39,798 nucleotides of DNA from assembly GCA_003023195.1 (NCBI GenBank), contig PXRX01000026.1:24523-64320 (forward strand), in the 5' to 3' direction. Of this stretch, positions 7,504 through 15,353 are shown in pieces. The notes beneath the pieces were generated by a model. That model did no database searches and was not told the DNA's origin. It was given only the letters and a program-made list of their open reading frames with translations. Numbering within the stretch: the stretch's first letter is position 1; the number at the start of each line of letters is the position of its first letter. The position numbers and the translations under genes were made by a program. Source of the DNA: Halobacteriales archaeon QS_8_69_26. Lineage in GTDB: Archaea > Halobacteriota > Halobacteria > Halobacteriales > SW-7-71-33.

Positions 7504-8402
7504 CGTGCCACCTCCCGGGGCTTCTCGGCCTCGATTATCGCAGAGGCGAAGGACGACCCCAGGTCGTGCTCGTCCGACCACTCGCCGACGGTCTCGTCGT
7601 CCTTCGGCCGAATGGACACGGATTCGAACCCGGCGTCCTCGACGGTTTCCCGGAGGTCCTCGACGGCCGCCGCACCGGCGATACACCCGGCCACGCTCTC
7701 CGGGTCCCGCCGCAGGTCCGGCGGCGGCTCCGCGGTCCGGACGACGTCGGTGATCGCCAGCCGACCACCTGGACGGAGGACGCGGTAGGCCTCCGCGAAC
7801 ACGCGTCGTTTCTCCGGCGAGAGGTTGACCACGCAGTTCGAGATGACGACGTCGACGCGGTCGTCGCCCACCGGGAGGTTCTCTATCTCCCCGAGGCGGA
7901 ACTCGACGTGGTCCGCGTCGTTCGCCTCGGCGTTCGACCGCGCGAGGTCGACCATCTCGGGCGTCATGTCCACGCCGATCACGCGTCCCTCCGGGCCGAC
8001 TTCCCGGGCGGCCAGGAAGCAGTCGAACCCGCCGCCAGACCCGAGGTCGAGCACTCGCTCGCCGGTCTCCAGGTCGGCGATCCCCGTCGGATTCCCGCAC
8101 CCGAGGCCGAGGTTCGCGCCGTCGGCGACCCGCTCGACGTCCTCGCGGGAGTACCCGACCGCCCGTGGGCCGGCCCCGTCCGCCCCGTCGTCACAGCACC
8201 CCGCGGCGTCGGTCCCCGCGTCGTCACAGCACCCTGCGGCGTCGGTCCCCGTGTCGCCACGGACGGCCGACCCCGCGGACCCGCCGCCGGAGCGAGCGGC
8301 GTCGTCACCGCCGGCGGCGACCGCCGCGTACCGTCGGCGGACCGCTCTCCGCTGCTCCCCCGGCGACCACTCGTCGGCCGGTCCGTCCGGGGCCCGGGTC
8401 AC
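7500..8402 (-). CDS. arsM: Arsenite S-adenosylmethionine methyltransferase
   Basis: ArsM methylates As(III) with SAM to less toxic or volatile species in the cytoplasm. The 300-aa protein has the Rossmann motif I VLDLGSGGGFDC (117-128), acidic motif VIGVDMTPEM, and the family cysteines: Cys102 in LGLGCGNP, Cys190 in ISNCVVNLSP and Cys240 in VAGCIAG. The 50-residue spacing between the last two agrees with characterised ArsM enzymes as I recall them. N-terminally there is a tandem duplication, TDAAGCCDDAG twice, that presents two Cys-Cys pairs (58-59 and 69-70); the ancestral enzyme would have one. ATGA overlaps couple it to arsR upstream and to the membrane protein downstream. Confidence 0.93.
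   Translation of the reverse strand: MTRAPDGPADEWSPGEQRRAVRRRYAAVAAGGDDAARSGGGSAGSAVRGDTGTDAAGCCDDAGTDAAGCCDDGADGAGPRAVGYSREDVERVADGANLGLGCGNPTGIADLETGERVLDLGSGGGFDCFLAAREVGPEGRVIGVDMTPEMVDLARSNAEANDADHVEFRLGEIENLPVGDDRVDVVISNCVVNLSPEKRRVFAEAYRVLRPGGRLAITDVVRTAEPPPDLRRDPESVAGCIAGAAAVEDLRETVEDAGFESVSIRPKDDETVGEWSDEHDLGSSFASAIIEAEKPREVAR
8187..8252 (-). repeat. 33-bp duplication inside arsM
   Basis: Two 33-bp copies (8187-8219 and 8220-8252, with few differences) duplicate the Cys-Cys-Asp-Asp segment of the arsM N-terminus. The period is a multiple of three. Confidence 0.9.
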
Positions 8403-8767
8403 TCCGACCCCTCCCTGCCGGCGTCGACGGCCGCGAGGATCCCCTCGGCGCGGGGAGTCGTCGTGTAGTACCGCCAGCGGCCCTCCTTCCGTCGGTCGAC
8501 GAGTCCGGCCTCGTACAGCGCACCCAGGGCCCGACTCGTCGTGCTCTGGTTCACGTCCAGTTCGAGGTCACACGCACAGACCCCTCCGTCCGCGGCGGCG
8601 AGGAGCCGGAGCGCCTCGTACCGCGTGTCGTTCGCCAGTGCGGAGAACGTCCGCACGTCGATCTCGACGTCGTGTTCCGTCAGGTCGTGGGAGACGGACG
8701 AACAGCACCCGCCCCGTGTGTCGGTCCGGTCGTCGGCGACGGCGTCGGAACTCGGTTGCCTATCCAT
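8399..8767 (-). CDS. arsR: ArsR-family metalloregulator
   Basis: The 122-aa winged-helix repressor is first in the arsR-arsM-membrane protein operon and probably controls it. Helices FSALANDTRYEALRLLAAAD lead into GVCACDLELDVNQSTTSRALGALYEAGLVDRRKEGRWRYY. VCACD (63-67) carries the two cysteines of the classical alpha-3 As(III)/Sb(III) site. An additional Cys-Cys pair at 21-22 could supply a further ligand. I prefer ATG 8767 over GTG 8773. The promoter region holds an A/T-rich island (8770-8806) with a repeated ATTCG and a TATA-like CCTTTATG on the minus strand, the probable operator. The stop overlaps arsM's ATG by four bases. Confidence 0.93.
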   Translation of the reverse strand: MDRQPSSDAVADDRTDTRGGCCSSVSHDLTEHDVEIDVRTFSALANDTRYEALRLLAAADGGVCACDLELDVNQSTTSRALGALYEAGLVDRRKEGRWRYYTTTPRAEGILAAVDAGREGSE

Positions 8768-8769
8768 AT

Positions 8770-8806
8770 TCACATTTTCGAATATACGAATACGTCGTCA
8801 TAAAGG
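8770..8806 (-). promoter_or_regulatory. arsR promoter/operator region
   Basis: On the minus strand this A/T-rich stretch contains CCTTTATG (TATA-like), then ATTCGTATATTCG (direct repeat of ATTCG) and a TTCGAA core just before the arsR start. It is a plausible ArsR autoregulatory site; the exact operator is inferred. Confidence 0.5.
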
Positions 8807-8859
8807 TGTCGGTCTCACCCTGGTCGAGGGGGTTGCTGTCCCGGATCCCGGCGGGTGGC

Positions 8860-8929
8860 GGACCCGAAACGGAGGTGTCTCGCCGGGAGACGGTGGACCC
8901 GAAACGGAGGTGTCCCGCTGGGAGACAGA
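8860..8929. repeat. 35-bp direct repeat x2
   Basis: Two adjacent 35-bp copies start at 8860 and 8895 and share GGACCCGAAACGGAGGTGTC and a downstream GGGAGAC. They lie between the divergent arsR and rpl10e genes, outside any supported coding region. Confidence 0.85.
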
Positions 8930-9002
8930 CGACCGAGCGCCCCGGATCCGCGGCGGTTCGAAGGCTTTATCCCCGCCGTCGGCCTGATTTCGGCCACCAA
9001 CC

Positions 9003-9533
9003 ATGCCGGACAAGCCAGCGTCCATGTACCGGGAGATCAGTAAACCTCCCTACACCCGGCGGGAGTACATCACTGGGATCCCGGGGTCGAAGGTCGCACA
9101 GTACAAGATGGGGAACCGGGACACGGACCCCGAGGACTACCCCGTCCAGTTGAGCCTGCTCGTCGAGGAGGAGTGCCAGATCCGCCACGGCGCCCTGGAG
9201 GCGTCGCGGCTGTCGGCCAACCGCCACCTGCTGAAGGAACTGGGCCAGGAGAACTACTTCATGATCCTCCGGAAGTTCCCCCACCACGTCCTCCGCGAGA
9301 ACAAGCAGGCGACCGGGGCCGGGGCCGACCGCGTCTCCGACGGGATGCGCCAGGCCTTCGGCAAGGTCGTCGGCACCGCCGCCCGCATCCAGAAGGGCGA
9401 CCGGATCTTCACGGCCTGGTGCGAACCCGAGGACGCCCCCGTGGTCAAGGACGCCTTCCGGCGGGCCTACAACAAGATCGCACCGCCCTGCCGGACCGAC
9501 GTCGAGCGCGGCGAACACCTGCTGATCGTCTGA
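9003..9533 (+). CDS. rpl10e: 50S ribosomal protein L10e (uL16)
   Basis: The 176-aa protein is the archaeal/eukaryotic-type L16 homologue of the large subunit, located near the central protuberance and tRNA path. Recognisable segments are RYRxxxKP-like [23 protein letters not shown], the helix [48 protein letters not shown] and the C-terminal [10 protein letters not shown]. Length and sequence are full and unbroken. GGCTTTAT at about 8963-8970 is a plausible TATA box. It stands alone; the next gene is convergent. Confidence 0.97.
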   Translation: MPDKPASMYREISKPPYTRREYITGIPGSKVAQYKMGNRDTDPEDYPVQLSLLVEEECQIRHGALEASRLSANRHLLKELGQENYFMILRKFPHHVLRENKQATGAGADRVSDGMRQAFGKVVGTAARIQKGDRIFTAWCEPEDAPVVKDAFRRAYNKIAPPCRTDVERGEHLLIV

Positions 9534-9621
9534 GGTCGCCGGCACCCAGCGCGATCCGTTCTTCGCCCAGCATCGAAGTCGCCCCGTCACCCGCCGTTCC
9601 GCTCCGGCGCTCGGTACCGCG

Positions 9622-12531
9622 TCACTCCGGGCGCACGCCGTCGGATCCCTCCTCCGTCTCCAGGTCGTCGAGCCGTCGGCGGAACCACTCCCGGTCGATC
9701 CCCGTCTCGTCGGCCTCGGCCGTCGCGTCGAGGGCCAGTTCGCACCACTCCCGGACCGTGGGGCGGTCGCCCGCCTCGACCGCGCGTTCGACCACCGTAC
9801 GGATGTCCTCCTCGAACCGGGAGAGCGTCCCGGCGACGCTCGCCAGATCCTCGAACTCCGCCAGTGTCGACCGGGCGCGGTCGGCGTGGGCCAGCACCTC
9901 CCCGTACGGCCCGACGCGGGCGGTGGACCCCGCAGCCCCGAGTGAGGCGTGGACGAAGTGCTGGCGGTCGTCGGTCCCCTCCAGGATCGATGCCGCCGTC
10001 TCGTACTCCTCCCGGGCGCGGTCGTACTCGCCGGCATTCTGGAAACCGCTGGCGAGGTTTATGTGTGCGATCCCGACCCCGCGGTCGTCGCCGACCTCGC
10101 GGAGGGTGTCGATGGCCGCCTCGGTGTACTCGCGCGCGGCGTCGACGTCGCCGGTGGAGTGGAGCGCAGCGCCGAGTTCGACCTGTAACTGCCCGACGCT
10201 ATGTCTGTCGCCGAGGTTCCGGAAGCCCGCCAGTGCCGTCTCGAAGTGCTCGCGGGCGCGGTCGTACTGACCCGCCGCCCAGTGGGCGCTCCCCATTCCG
10301 TGGTGCGTCTCCGCGACGGCGTGGCGGTCGCCGACCGCCTCGAACGCCGCCAGCACCGCCTCGAACTGTTCGACTGCTGCCTCCGATTCCCCGGCAGCGA
10401 GGGCCAGGTAACCGAGTTCCCGGCGGTTCTCCGCGACGCCGCGGCGGTCGTCGCCGCGGGCGTCGACGGCCGCCTCGACGTGTTCGCGGGCTGTCTCGTT
10501 GTCGCCCCGCCGGAAGTGAATCATCGACGTCCAGCGATGGGCCGCCGCCCGCGGGCCGTCGGCACCCACGTCGGCGGCCAGGTCCCGCAACCGCCGGGCC
10601 GTGTCGAGACAGTCCTCGATTCGACCGGACTCGTACTCGGCCTCGGCCCGCGTCGCCAGGAGCCGACAGGCCAGTTCGTCGTCGCCGAGGCCGAGTCCCG
10701 CGTCCGCCAGTTCGATCGTCCGGTCGTAGTCGCCCGTCGCGGTCGCCACCTCGGCGAGGTGGAGGGTCGCGAGGCGGTGCCCGTCGCCACCGGCGCGTTC
10801 GCGGGCGAACCGGGCGAACCGGGCGGCCTCGTCGTACTCCCCGAGGGTGGCGTAGACCCCGGCCAGTCGCGCCGCCAGGTCGGCCACGCGCCCGTCGTCC
10901 TCGCCGTCCCGGGCCAGCGCCAGCGCCGACCGGTAGTGGTCCACCGCCCGCCGGTGGGCGTAGACGTCGATGGCGGCCTCGACGGCCCGCTCGTGGGCGG
11001 CGATGGCCCGCTCGCGGTTCCCGGCCCGCTCGTGGTGGTGGGCCACCGCGGCCGCGTCTGCCCCGGGCCGGTCCTCAAGGACGACGGCGATCCGTCCGTG
11101 ACGGGCCCGGCGTTCGTCCTCCCCTATCCCACGGAGCAGCGCCTCGCGGACCACCTCGCTCCGGAAGGCGAGTTCGTCCCCGTCCCGGTCGAAGACGCCG
11201 CTCTCGACGAGCGAGTCCAGGTACCGGCGACAGCGGTCCTCGGGGTGGTCGGCCACCGCCACGAGCACCCCGGCGTCGAACCGCTCGCCGAGCAGGGCCG
11301 CCCACTCCAGGACCGCTTCGGCCGGGGCCGGGAACCGGTCGACGTAGTCGTCGATGACCGTCCTGACCTCCCCCGGCACGTCGACGGCGTCGGGGTCCTC
11401 GGGGAAGACGTCCAGCGCCGGGTCGACCCGCCCGGCCTCCAGCAGGGCCTCGACCGTCGCCTCGACGAACAGCGGCGTGCCGCCGGTGCGCTCGTGGACC
11501 GCCGCGACGAACTCGTCGGGGACGCGCCGGGTCCCCGCGACGCCCTCGACGAGCGCCCTGGTCCCCTCGCGGCCGAACGGTTCCAGTTCGACCGTGGCGT
11601 GGACCCCTCGTCCGGGCTCGACGGGAGCATCATCGGCGAGTTCCGCCGGGCGATAGCTCCCGAGCACCAGCAACCGGCGGCCCTCGACCCGGTCGAGCAG
11701 GTACTCCAGGTACGCGAACGTCCCGGGGCCGGCGAGGTGGAGGTCGTCGAGGTACAGCACCCGCGGGGGATCCCCGGGCGGGGGCGCGAGCAGCGCCGTC
11801 AGTTCCCCGAACAGCGCCGCCCGCCGGTCCTCGACGACCGCCGGGGCCGCGGGGCCGGCGTCGCCGAAGGGGTCCCCGTCGAGGCCCGCGACGGCGTCCC
11901 GGAGTGGCTGGTAGGCGACGGCCCCCTCGGCCCGGGCACGGGCCCGGAGGACGTCGACCCCCTCGGCCCGGTCCAGGAAGCGGTCGGCCAGTTCCGTCTT
12001 GCCGACCCCCGGCGGACCGGTCACCATCACCGCCCGCCCGGCCCCCTCGCGGACGTCGGCGAGGTGGTCCCGGAGGGCGTCGAGTTCAGCCCCCCGACCG
12101 ACGAACGACGCCTCGACCGTCCGGTGCGGGTGGTAGACCCCGTCGTCGGTGACCTCGGCGGCAGCGGCCACGAGCGAACGACCGAACCGTTCGGCGACCG
12201 TTGCCAGCGGCCGGTCCTCGCCGCCGTCGACGGTCACCGGTTCGGCCGCCAGGCGCTCGCGGACCTCGACCGCCCGGTCGACCCCCCGTTCGGTCAGGAC
12301 GAACCGGGTTTCCGGGCCGCCGTCCCCGTTCCTGGGGCGAACGTAGCCCTCGGCCTCGAGTCGTTCCAGCGCCGCGACGAGTTCGAGCAGGCGACCGAGT
12401 CGCGGTTGCGGCCCCGACAGCGCCCTGCTCACCTCCCGGGCGGTGGCCGACGGGCGGGCGTCGAGCGCCTCGACACGGAGTCCCCGTGCGAGGCAGGCCA
12501 ACACGAGGTCGGCCGTGGAGGCGACAGCCAT
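9622..12531 (-). CDS. Winged-helix / STAND-type ATPase / TPR protein
   Basis: The 969-aa protein has three parts. Residues 1-95 look like a winged helix (SATAREVSRALSG, RLGRLLELVAALERLEAEGYV, RFVLTERG). Residues 140-520 are a P-loop ATPase opening with FVGRGAELDALRDHL, Walker A GPPGVGKTE (172-180) and Walker B VLYLDDLHL (258-266), as in AAA_16/STAND signalling proteins. Residues 530-900 are tandem tetratricopeptide repeats (for example GDYDRTIELADAGLG, GQYDRAREHFETALAGF, GEYDRAREEYETAASIL). The order resembles MalT-type transcriptional activators with the DNA-binding part at the N- rather than the C-terminus. It probably senses a ligand or partner through the TPRs and regulates transcription; the target is unknown. 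It ends convergent with rpl10e, and its start is just upstream of usp on the same strand. Confidence 0.9.
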   Translation of the reverse strand: MAVASTADLVLACLARGLRVEALDARPSATAREVSRALSGPQPRLGRLLELVAALERLEAEGYVRPRNGDGGPETRFVLTERGVDRAVEVRERLAAEPVTVDGGEDRPLATVAERFGRSLVAAAAEVTDDGVYHPHRTVEASFVGRGAELDALRDHLADVREGAGRAVMVTGPPGVGKTELADRFLDRAEGVDVLRARARAEGAVAYQPLRDAVAGLDGDPFGDAGPAAPAVVEDRRAALFGELTALLAPPPGDPPRVLYLDDLHLAGPGTFAYLEYLLDRVEGRRLLVLGSYRPAELADDAPVEPGRGVHATVELEPFGREGTRALVEGVAGTRRVPDEFVAAVHERTGGTPLFVEATVEALLEAGRVDPALDVFPEDPDAVDVPGEVRTVIDDYVDRFPAPAEAVLEWAALLGERFDAGVLVAVADHPEDRCRRYLDSLVESGVFDRDGDELAFRSEVVREALLRGIGEDERRARHGRIAVVLEDRPGADAAAVAHHHERAGNRERAIAAHERAVEAAIDVYAHRRAVDHYRSALALARDGEDDGRVADLAARLAGVYATLGEYDEAARFARFARERAGGDGHRLATLHLAEVATATGDYDRTIELADAGLGLGDDELACRLLATRAEAEYESGRIEDCLDTARRLRDLAADVGADGPRAAAHRWTSMIHFRRGDNETAREHVEAAVDARGDDRRGVAENRRELGYLALAAGESEAAVEQFEAVLAAFEAVGDRHAVAETHHGMGSAHWAAGQYDRAREHFETALAGFRNLGDRHSVGQLQVELGAALHSTGDVDAAREYTEAAIDTLREVGDDRGVGIAHINLASGFQNAGEYDRAREEYETAASILEGTDDRQHFVHASLGAAGSTARVGPYGEVLAHADRARSTLAEFEDLASVAGTLSRFEEDIRTVVERAVEAGDRPTVREWCELALDATAEADETGIDREWFRRRLDDLETEEGSDGVRPE

Positions 12532-12575
12532 GGGACACCGATTATTTCTCGGGCGACATGAGCGTTACCGCCGGA

Positions 12576-13028
12576 TCACCGGCCGCCGGTCATCACGGTA
12601 ACCGGTTCCTCGAAGTCGAGGATGACGCGCTGGGCGACGTCGCCGAACAGGGCCTTCCCGGCCGGGGACCGCCGGCGGCCGGCGATGAACAGGTGGTCGC
12701 AGTCGTGGTCCTGGGCCGCGTCGAGCACCCGTTCGACCGGGTCGCCGAGGCGGCCGACGGCCTCGAACTCGACGTCGACGTCCGCGAGCGCGTCCGACCC
12801 GACGTCGGCGGCGAACTGCCGGGCGCCGTCCCGGGCGTTCTCGACGCTGTAGCCGGTGTCGAAGTCGGGGATGGACGCCAGGGCGTCGCTCTCGCCGGCG
12901 AACTCCTCCTCGGTGGTGACGTGCAACAGCACCAGGTCGGCGTCGACGCCGGCGGCCAGTTCCCCCGCCTCGCGGACCAGTCGCTTCGCGCGTTCGCTCC
13001 CCTCGACGACGGCCAGTGCGCGTTCCAT
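12576..13028 (-). CDS. Universal stress protein (UspA family)
   Basis: The 150-aa single-domain Usp has the N-terminal strand MERALAVVEGSERAKRLV, helix RLVREAGELAAGVDADLVLLHV, and near the C-terminus the nucleotide-binding loop region LFIAGRRRSPAGKALFGDVAQRVI followed by PVTVMTGGR. The usual Ser/Thr after the last glycine is replaced, so ATP binding is not certain. ATG 13028 is chosen because it begins the Usp fold and GGTTTTACC (13052-13060, minus strand) lies at TATA distance. A 26-bp tandem array begins immediately upstream of that box. Confidence 0.9.
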   Translation of the reverse strand: MERALAVVEGSERAKRLVREAGELAAGVDADLVLLHVTTEEEFAGESDALASIPDFDTGYSVENARDGARQFAADVGSDALADVDVEFEAVGRLGDPVERVLDAAQDHDCDHLFIAGRRRSPAGKALFGDVAQRVILDFEEPVTVMTGGR

Positions 13029-13051
13029 GGTTCCACCGGCGGCGGGAGCGA

Positions 13052-13060
13052 CGGTAAAAC
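13052..13060 (-). promoter_or_regulatory. TATA-like box for usp
   Basis: Minus-strand GGTTTTACC, centred 28 bases from ATG 13028. The tandem repeat array abuts its upstream side. Confidence 0.6.
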
Positions 13061-13063
13061 CCC

Positions 13064-13155
13064 GCGATCGAAACGTGCGAGTAACCCCCGCGGTCGAAAC
13101 GTGCGAGTAACCCCCGTGATCGGAACGTGCGAGTAACCTCCGCGATCGAACCGTC
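13064..13155. repeat. 26-bp tandem repeat, three units plus partial fourth
   Basis: Units start at 13064, 13090, 13116 and 13142; the core CGAAACGTGCGAGTAAC is nearly invariant in the first three and the fourth is truncated. The array fills the region upstream of the usp TATA box and lies between divergent promoters for usp and the ABC exporter. Its position suits a multi-site activator array as well as a neutral minisatellite. Confidence 0.9.
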
Positions 13156-13223
13156 CCGCCCGATCGACCGGGCCGGATCGCCGCCCGGAATTTGCCCTCG
13201 CAGCACCGACGGGAAAATAAAGG

Positions 13224-13230
13224 CATATAG
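13224..13230 (+). promoter_or_regulatory. TATA box for the ABC exporter operon
   Basis: CATATAG lies 27 bases before ATG 13254, next to the A/T-rich AAAATAAAGG at 13214-13223. Confidence 0.65.
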
Positions 13231-13253
13231 TGCCGGCGGAGTGAGCGGCATCT

Positions 13254-14198
13254 ATGGCCGCTATCGACGTCGACGGGGTTAGCAAGCGGTTCGGGAGCGT
13301 CAGGGCCCTCCAGGACCTGTCGCTGACCGTCGAGGAGGGGGAGATATACGGCTTCCTCGGCCCGAACGGGGCCGGCAAGTCGACGACCATCAACGTCCTC
13401 CTCGACTTCGTCCGCCCCGACCGCGGCACGGCGAGCGTGCTCGGTATGGACGCCCAGGAGAACAGCGAGGCGATCCGTCAGCGCACCGGGGTGTTGCCCG
13501 ACGGCTACCAGGTCTACGAGCGCCTGACCGCCCGCCAGCACCTCGAGTTCGTCATGGAGTCGAAGGGCGTCCAGGAGGACCCGCACGCCATCCTCGAACG
13601 GGTCGGGATCCCCGACGCCATCGACCGGAAGGCCGGCGGCTACTCCAAGGGGATGGCCCAGCGGTTGGTGCTCGGGATGTCGCTGGTCGGCGACCCCGAG
13701 CTGCTCATCCTCGACGAACCGACGACGGGACTGGACCCCAACGGGGCCGTCGAGATGCGCGAGATAATCCGCGAGGAGCGCGACCGGGGGGCGACTGTCT
13801 TCTTCTCCTCGCACATCCTCGCGCAGGTCGAGGCGGTCTGTGACCGGGTCGGGATCCTCAAGGACGGCGAACTGGTCGCCGAGGACACCATCGAGGGGCT
13901 GCGGGACTCGATGGGCGGCGGCCACCAGCTCACGGTCGACGTCGACCAGGTCAACGACTCCGTCGTCGGCGCGGTACGCTCCATCCCCGACGTCACGGGG
14001 GTCGAAACCCGCGACAGCCGGGTGATCGTCAACGTCGACGAGTCCGAGCAGATGGCGGTCATCGACGCCATCCGGGGCACCGGCGCGACCGTCAAGGGGT
14101 TCGAGACCCGGGAGGCCTCGCTGGAGGACCTGTTCGCGGACATCACCACCGACAAGGAAGTCGCGGAGCCGGACGCCGAAGGGGGAGCCGAAGCATGA
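13254..14198 (+). CDS. ABC transporter ATP-binding protein
   Basis: The 314-aa ATPase carries Walker A GPNGAGKST, a Q-loop near residues 85-95, the signature YSKGMAQR, Walker B LLILDEPTTGLDP and the switch-region ILAQVEAVCDRVGIL. The canonical switch His is in SSHILAQ. A C-terminal regulatory extension of about 90 residues (LTVDVDQVNDSVVGAVRSIPDVTGVETRD) is typical of ABC-2 type exporters (CcmA/NatA/NosF-like). It overlaps the permease gene by four bases (ATGA), so the two proteins form one complex. The substrate is not evident. Confidence 0.95.
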   Translation: MAAIDVDGVSKRFGSVRALQDLSLTVEEGEIYGFLGPNGAGKSTTINVLLDFVRPDRGTASVLGMDAQENSEAIRQRTGVLPDGYQVYERLTARQHLEFVMESKGVQEDPHAILERVGIPDAIDRKAGGYSKGMAQRLVLGMSLVGDPELLILDEPTTGLDPNGAVEMREIIREERDRGATVFFSSHILAQVEAVCDRVGILKDGELVAEDTIEGLRDSMGGGHQLTVDVDQVNDSVVGAVRSIPDVTGVETRDSRVIVNVDESEQMAVIDAIRGTGATVKGFETREASLEDLFADITTDKEVAEPDAEGGAEA

Positions 14199-15100
14199 GC
14201 TGGACCGCGGTCGCCCGCAAGGACTTCCACGACTCGGTCCGGTCGCTGCTGCTGTGGGGAGTCGTCGTGGTGTTCGTCCTGTTCGCCGGGCTGCTGGCGT
14301 TCCTGTACGCGAACTACTTCTTCGACGTGCTCGGGGTCTCCGACCCGACCGCCGAAACTGTCACGTTCGGGTTCGTCCTGTTGATGACCGGGAACTTCCC
14401 GCTCCTCCAGTTCGGCGTCGGTCCGGTACTGGCGCTCGTCCCCGTCATCGGACTGCTCCTGGGCTACAAGTCCATCGCCGGGGAGCGCGACAGCGGCCAG
14501 ATCAAGATCCTGCTGGGCCTGCCACACAGCCGCCTGGACGTCGTCGTCGGGAAGTTCGCCGGTCGTTCGACCGTCGCCCTGATCGGCATCGCCGTCGGCT
14601 TCTCCGTCGCCGCGCTGATCGTCCTCGTCCTCAAGTCGATCGAACCCGTCATCTTCATCCAGTTCGTCGTCGCGGTCGCGCTGTTCACCCTGGTCCACGT
14701 CTCGATCGGGGTCGGCATCTCGGCCGCCTCGCCGTCCAGTACCCTGTCGCTGATCGGGGTCATGGGGTTCGTCGGGATCTTCCAGGTGCTGTGGGGCGCC
14801 ACGTTCTTCGTGCTGAACGCCTTCGTGTTCGAGTTCTCGGGGCAGCCCCCCGACTGGTTCCGGTTCCTCCGGAACCTCAGCCCCGGACGAGCCTACGACG
14901 GCCTGATGGCGTCGGTCGTGCCCAGGTACGCCGAATACAAGTCCGAAATCGCCAGTAACGCGACGGCGGGCGCCGGTACCGAACCCGTCGGCGACGCCTT
15001 CTTCACGCAGGACTGGTTCGGCGTCCTCGTCCTCGTGTTCTGGGCGGTCGTCCCCCTGGCGATCGGCTACTGGCGGTTCGAGACGGACGACCTCGGCTAG
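14195..15100 (+). CDS. ABC-2 type transporter permease
   Basis: The 301-aa membrane protein has about six hydrophobic segments: near 20-40, 65-90, 140-165, 170-195, 200-220 and 275-290. Between the second and third is the cytoplasmic coupling motif GYKSIAGERDSGQIKILLGLPHSRLDVVVGKF, characteristic of ABC-2 (NosY-like) permeases. An outer loop rich in Asn/Ala/Gly precedes the last segment. It is the translationally coupled partner of the upstream ATPase. Confidence 0.93.
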   Translation: MSWTAVARKDFHDSVRSLLLWGVVVVFVLFAGLLAFLYANYFFDVLGVSDPTAETVTFGFVLLMTGNFPLLQFGVGPVLALVPVIGLLLGYKSIAGERDSGQIKILLGLPHSRLDVVVGKFAGRSTVALIGIAVGFSVAALIVLVLKSIEPVIFIQFVVAVALFTLVHVSIGVGISAASPSSTLSLIGVMGFVGIFQVLWGATFFVLNAFVFEFSGQPPDWFRFLRNLSPGRAYDGLMASVVPRYAEYKSEIASNATAGAGTEPVGDAFFTQDWFGVLVLVFWAVVPLAIGYWRFETDDLG

Positions 15101-15140
15101 CGGCGTCCCCTCGGTCCCGCAGTCGCCGGATCGCTCGTCT

Positions 15141-15315
15141 CCGATCCTCGGTCGTTCCGTCCCCGATCCTCGGTCGTTCTGTCCCCGATCCCGGCCGTCC
15201 CGTCTCCGATCCCCGGCCGTCCCGTCTCCGATCCTCGGTCGTTCCGTCCCCGATCCCCGGCCGTCCCGTCTCCGATCCTCGGTCGTCCCGTCCCCGATCC
15301 CCGGCGATCCGTGTT
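15141..15315. repeat. 22-bp tandem repeat, about eight units
   Basis: The anchor CCGATCC recurs at 15141, 15163, 15185, 15206, 15228, 15250, 15272 and 15294 (spacing 22, once 21). Two variants alternate in the rest of the unit (TCGGTCGTTCCGTC and CCGGCCGTCCCGTC). The array fills the space between the convergent ABC permease and ligA. There are no spacers, so it is not a CRISPR. Confidence 0.95.
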
Positions 15316-15353
15316 CGCGGTCCTCCGGCACCACGTGGTCGCAGTCGTCCGGT

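Noticed and set aside
7117..8100. A 327-codon version of the small membrane protein
   Set aside because: The first two thirds are an arsM shadow; the gene starts at 7503 where it overlaps the arsM stop.
10201..12561. A 786-codon plus-strand open frame opposite the ATPase/TPR gene
   Set aside because: Composition is that of a shadow of the minus-strand gene, with no domain and no promoter.
15141..15315. Regular repeat array as a possible CRISPR
   Set aside because: Units are contiguous without unique spacers; the same holds for the arrays at 6141, 13064 and 20119, and no cas gene is present.
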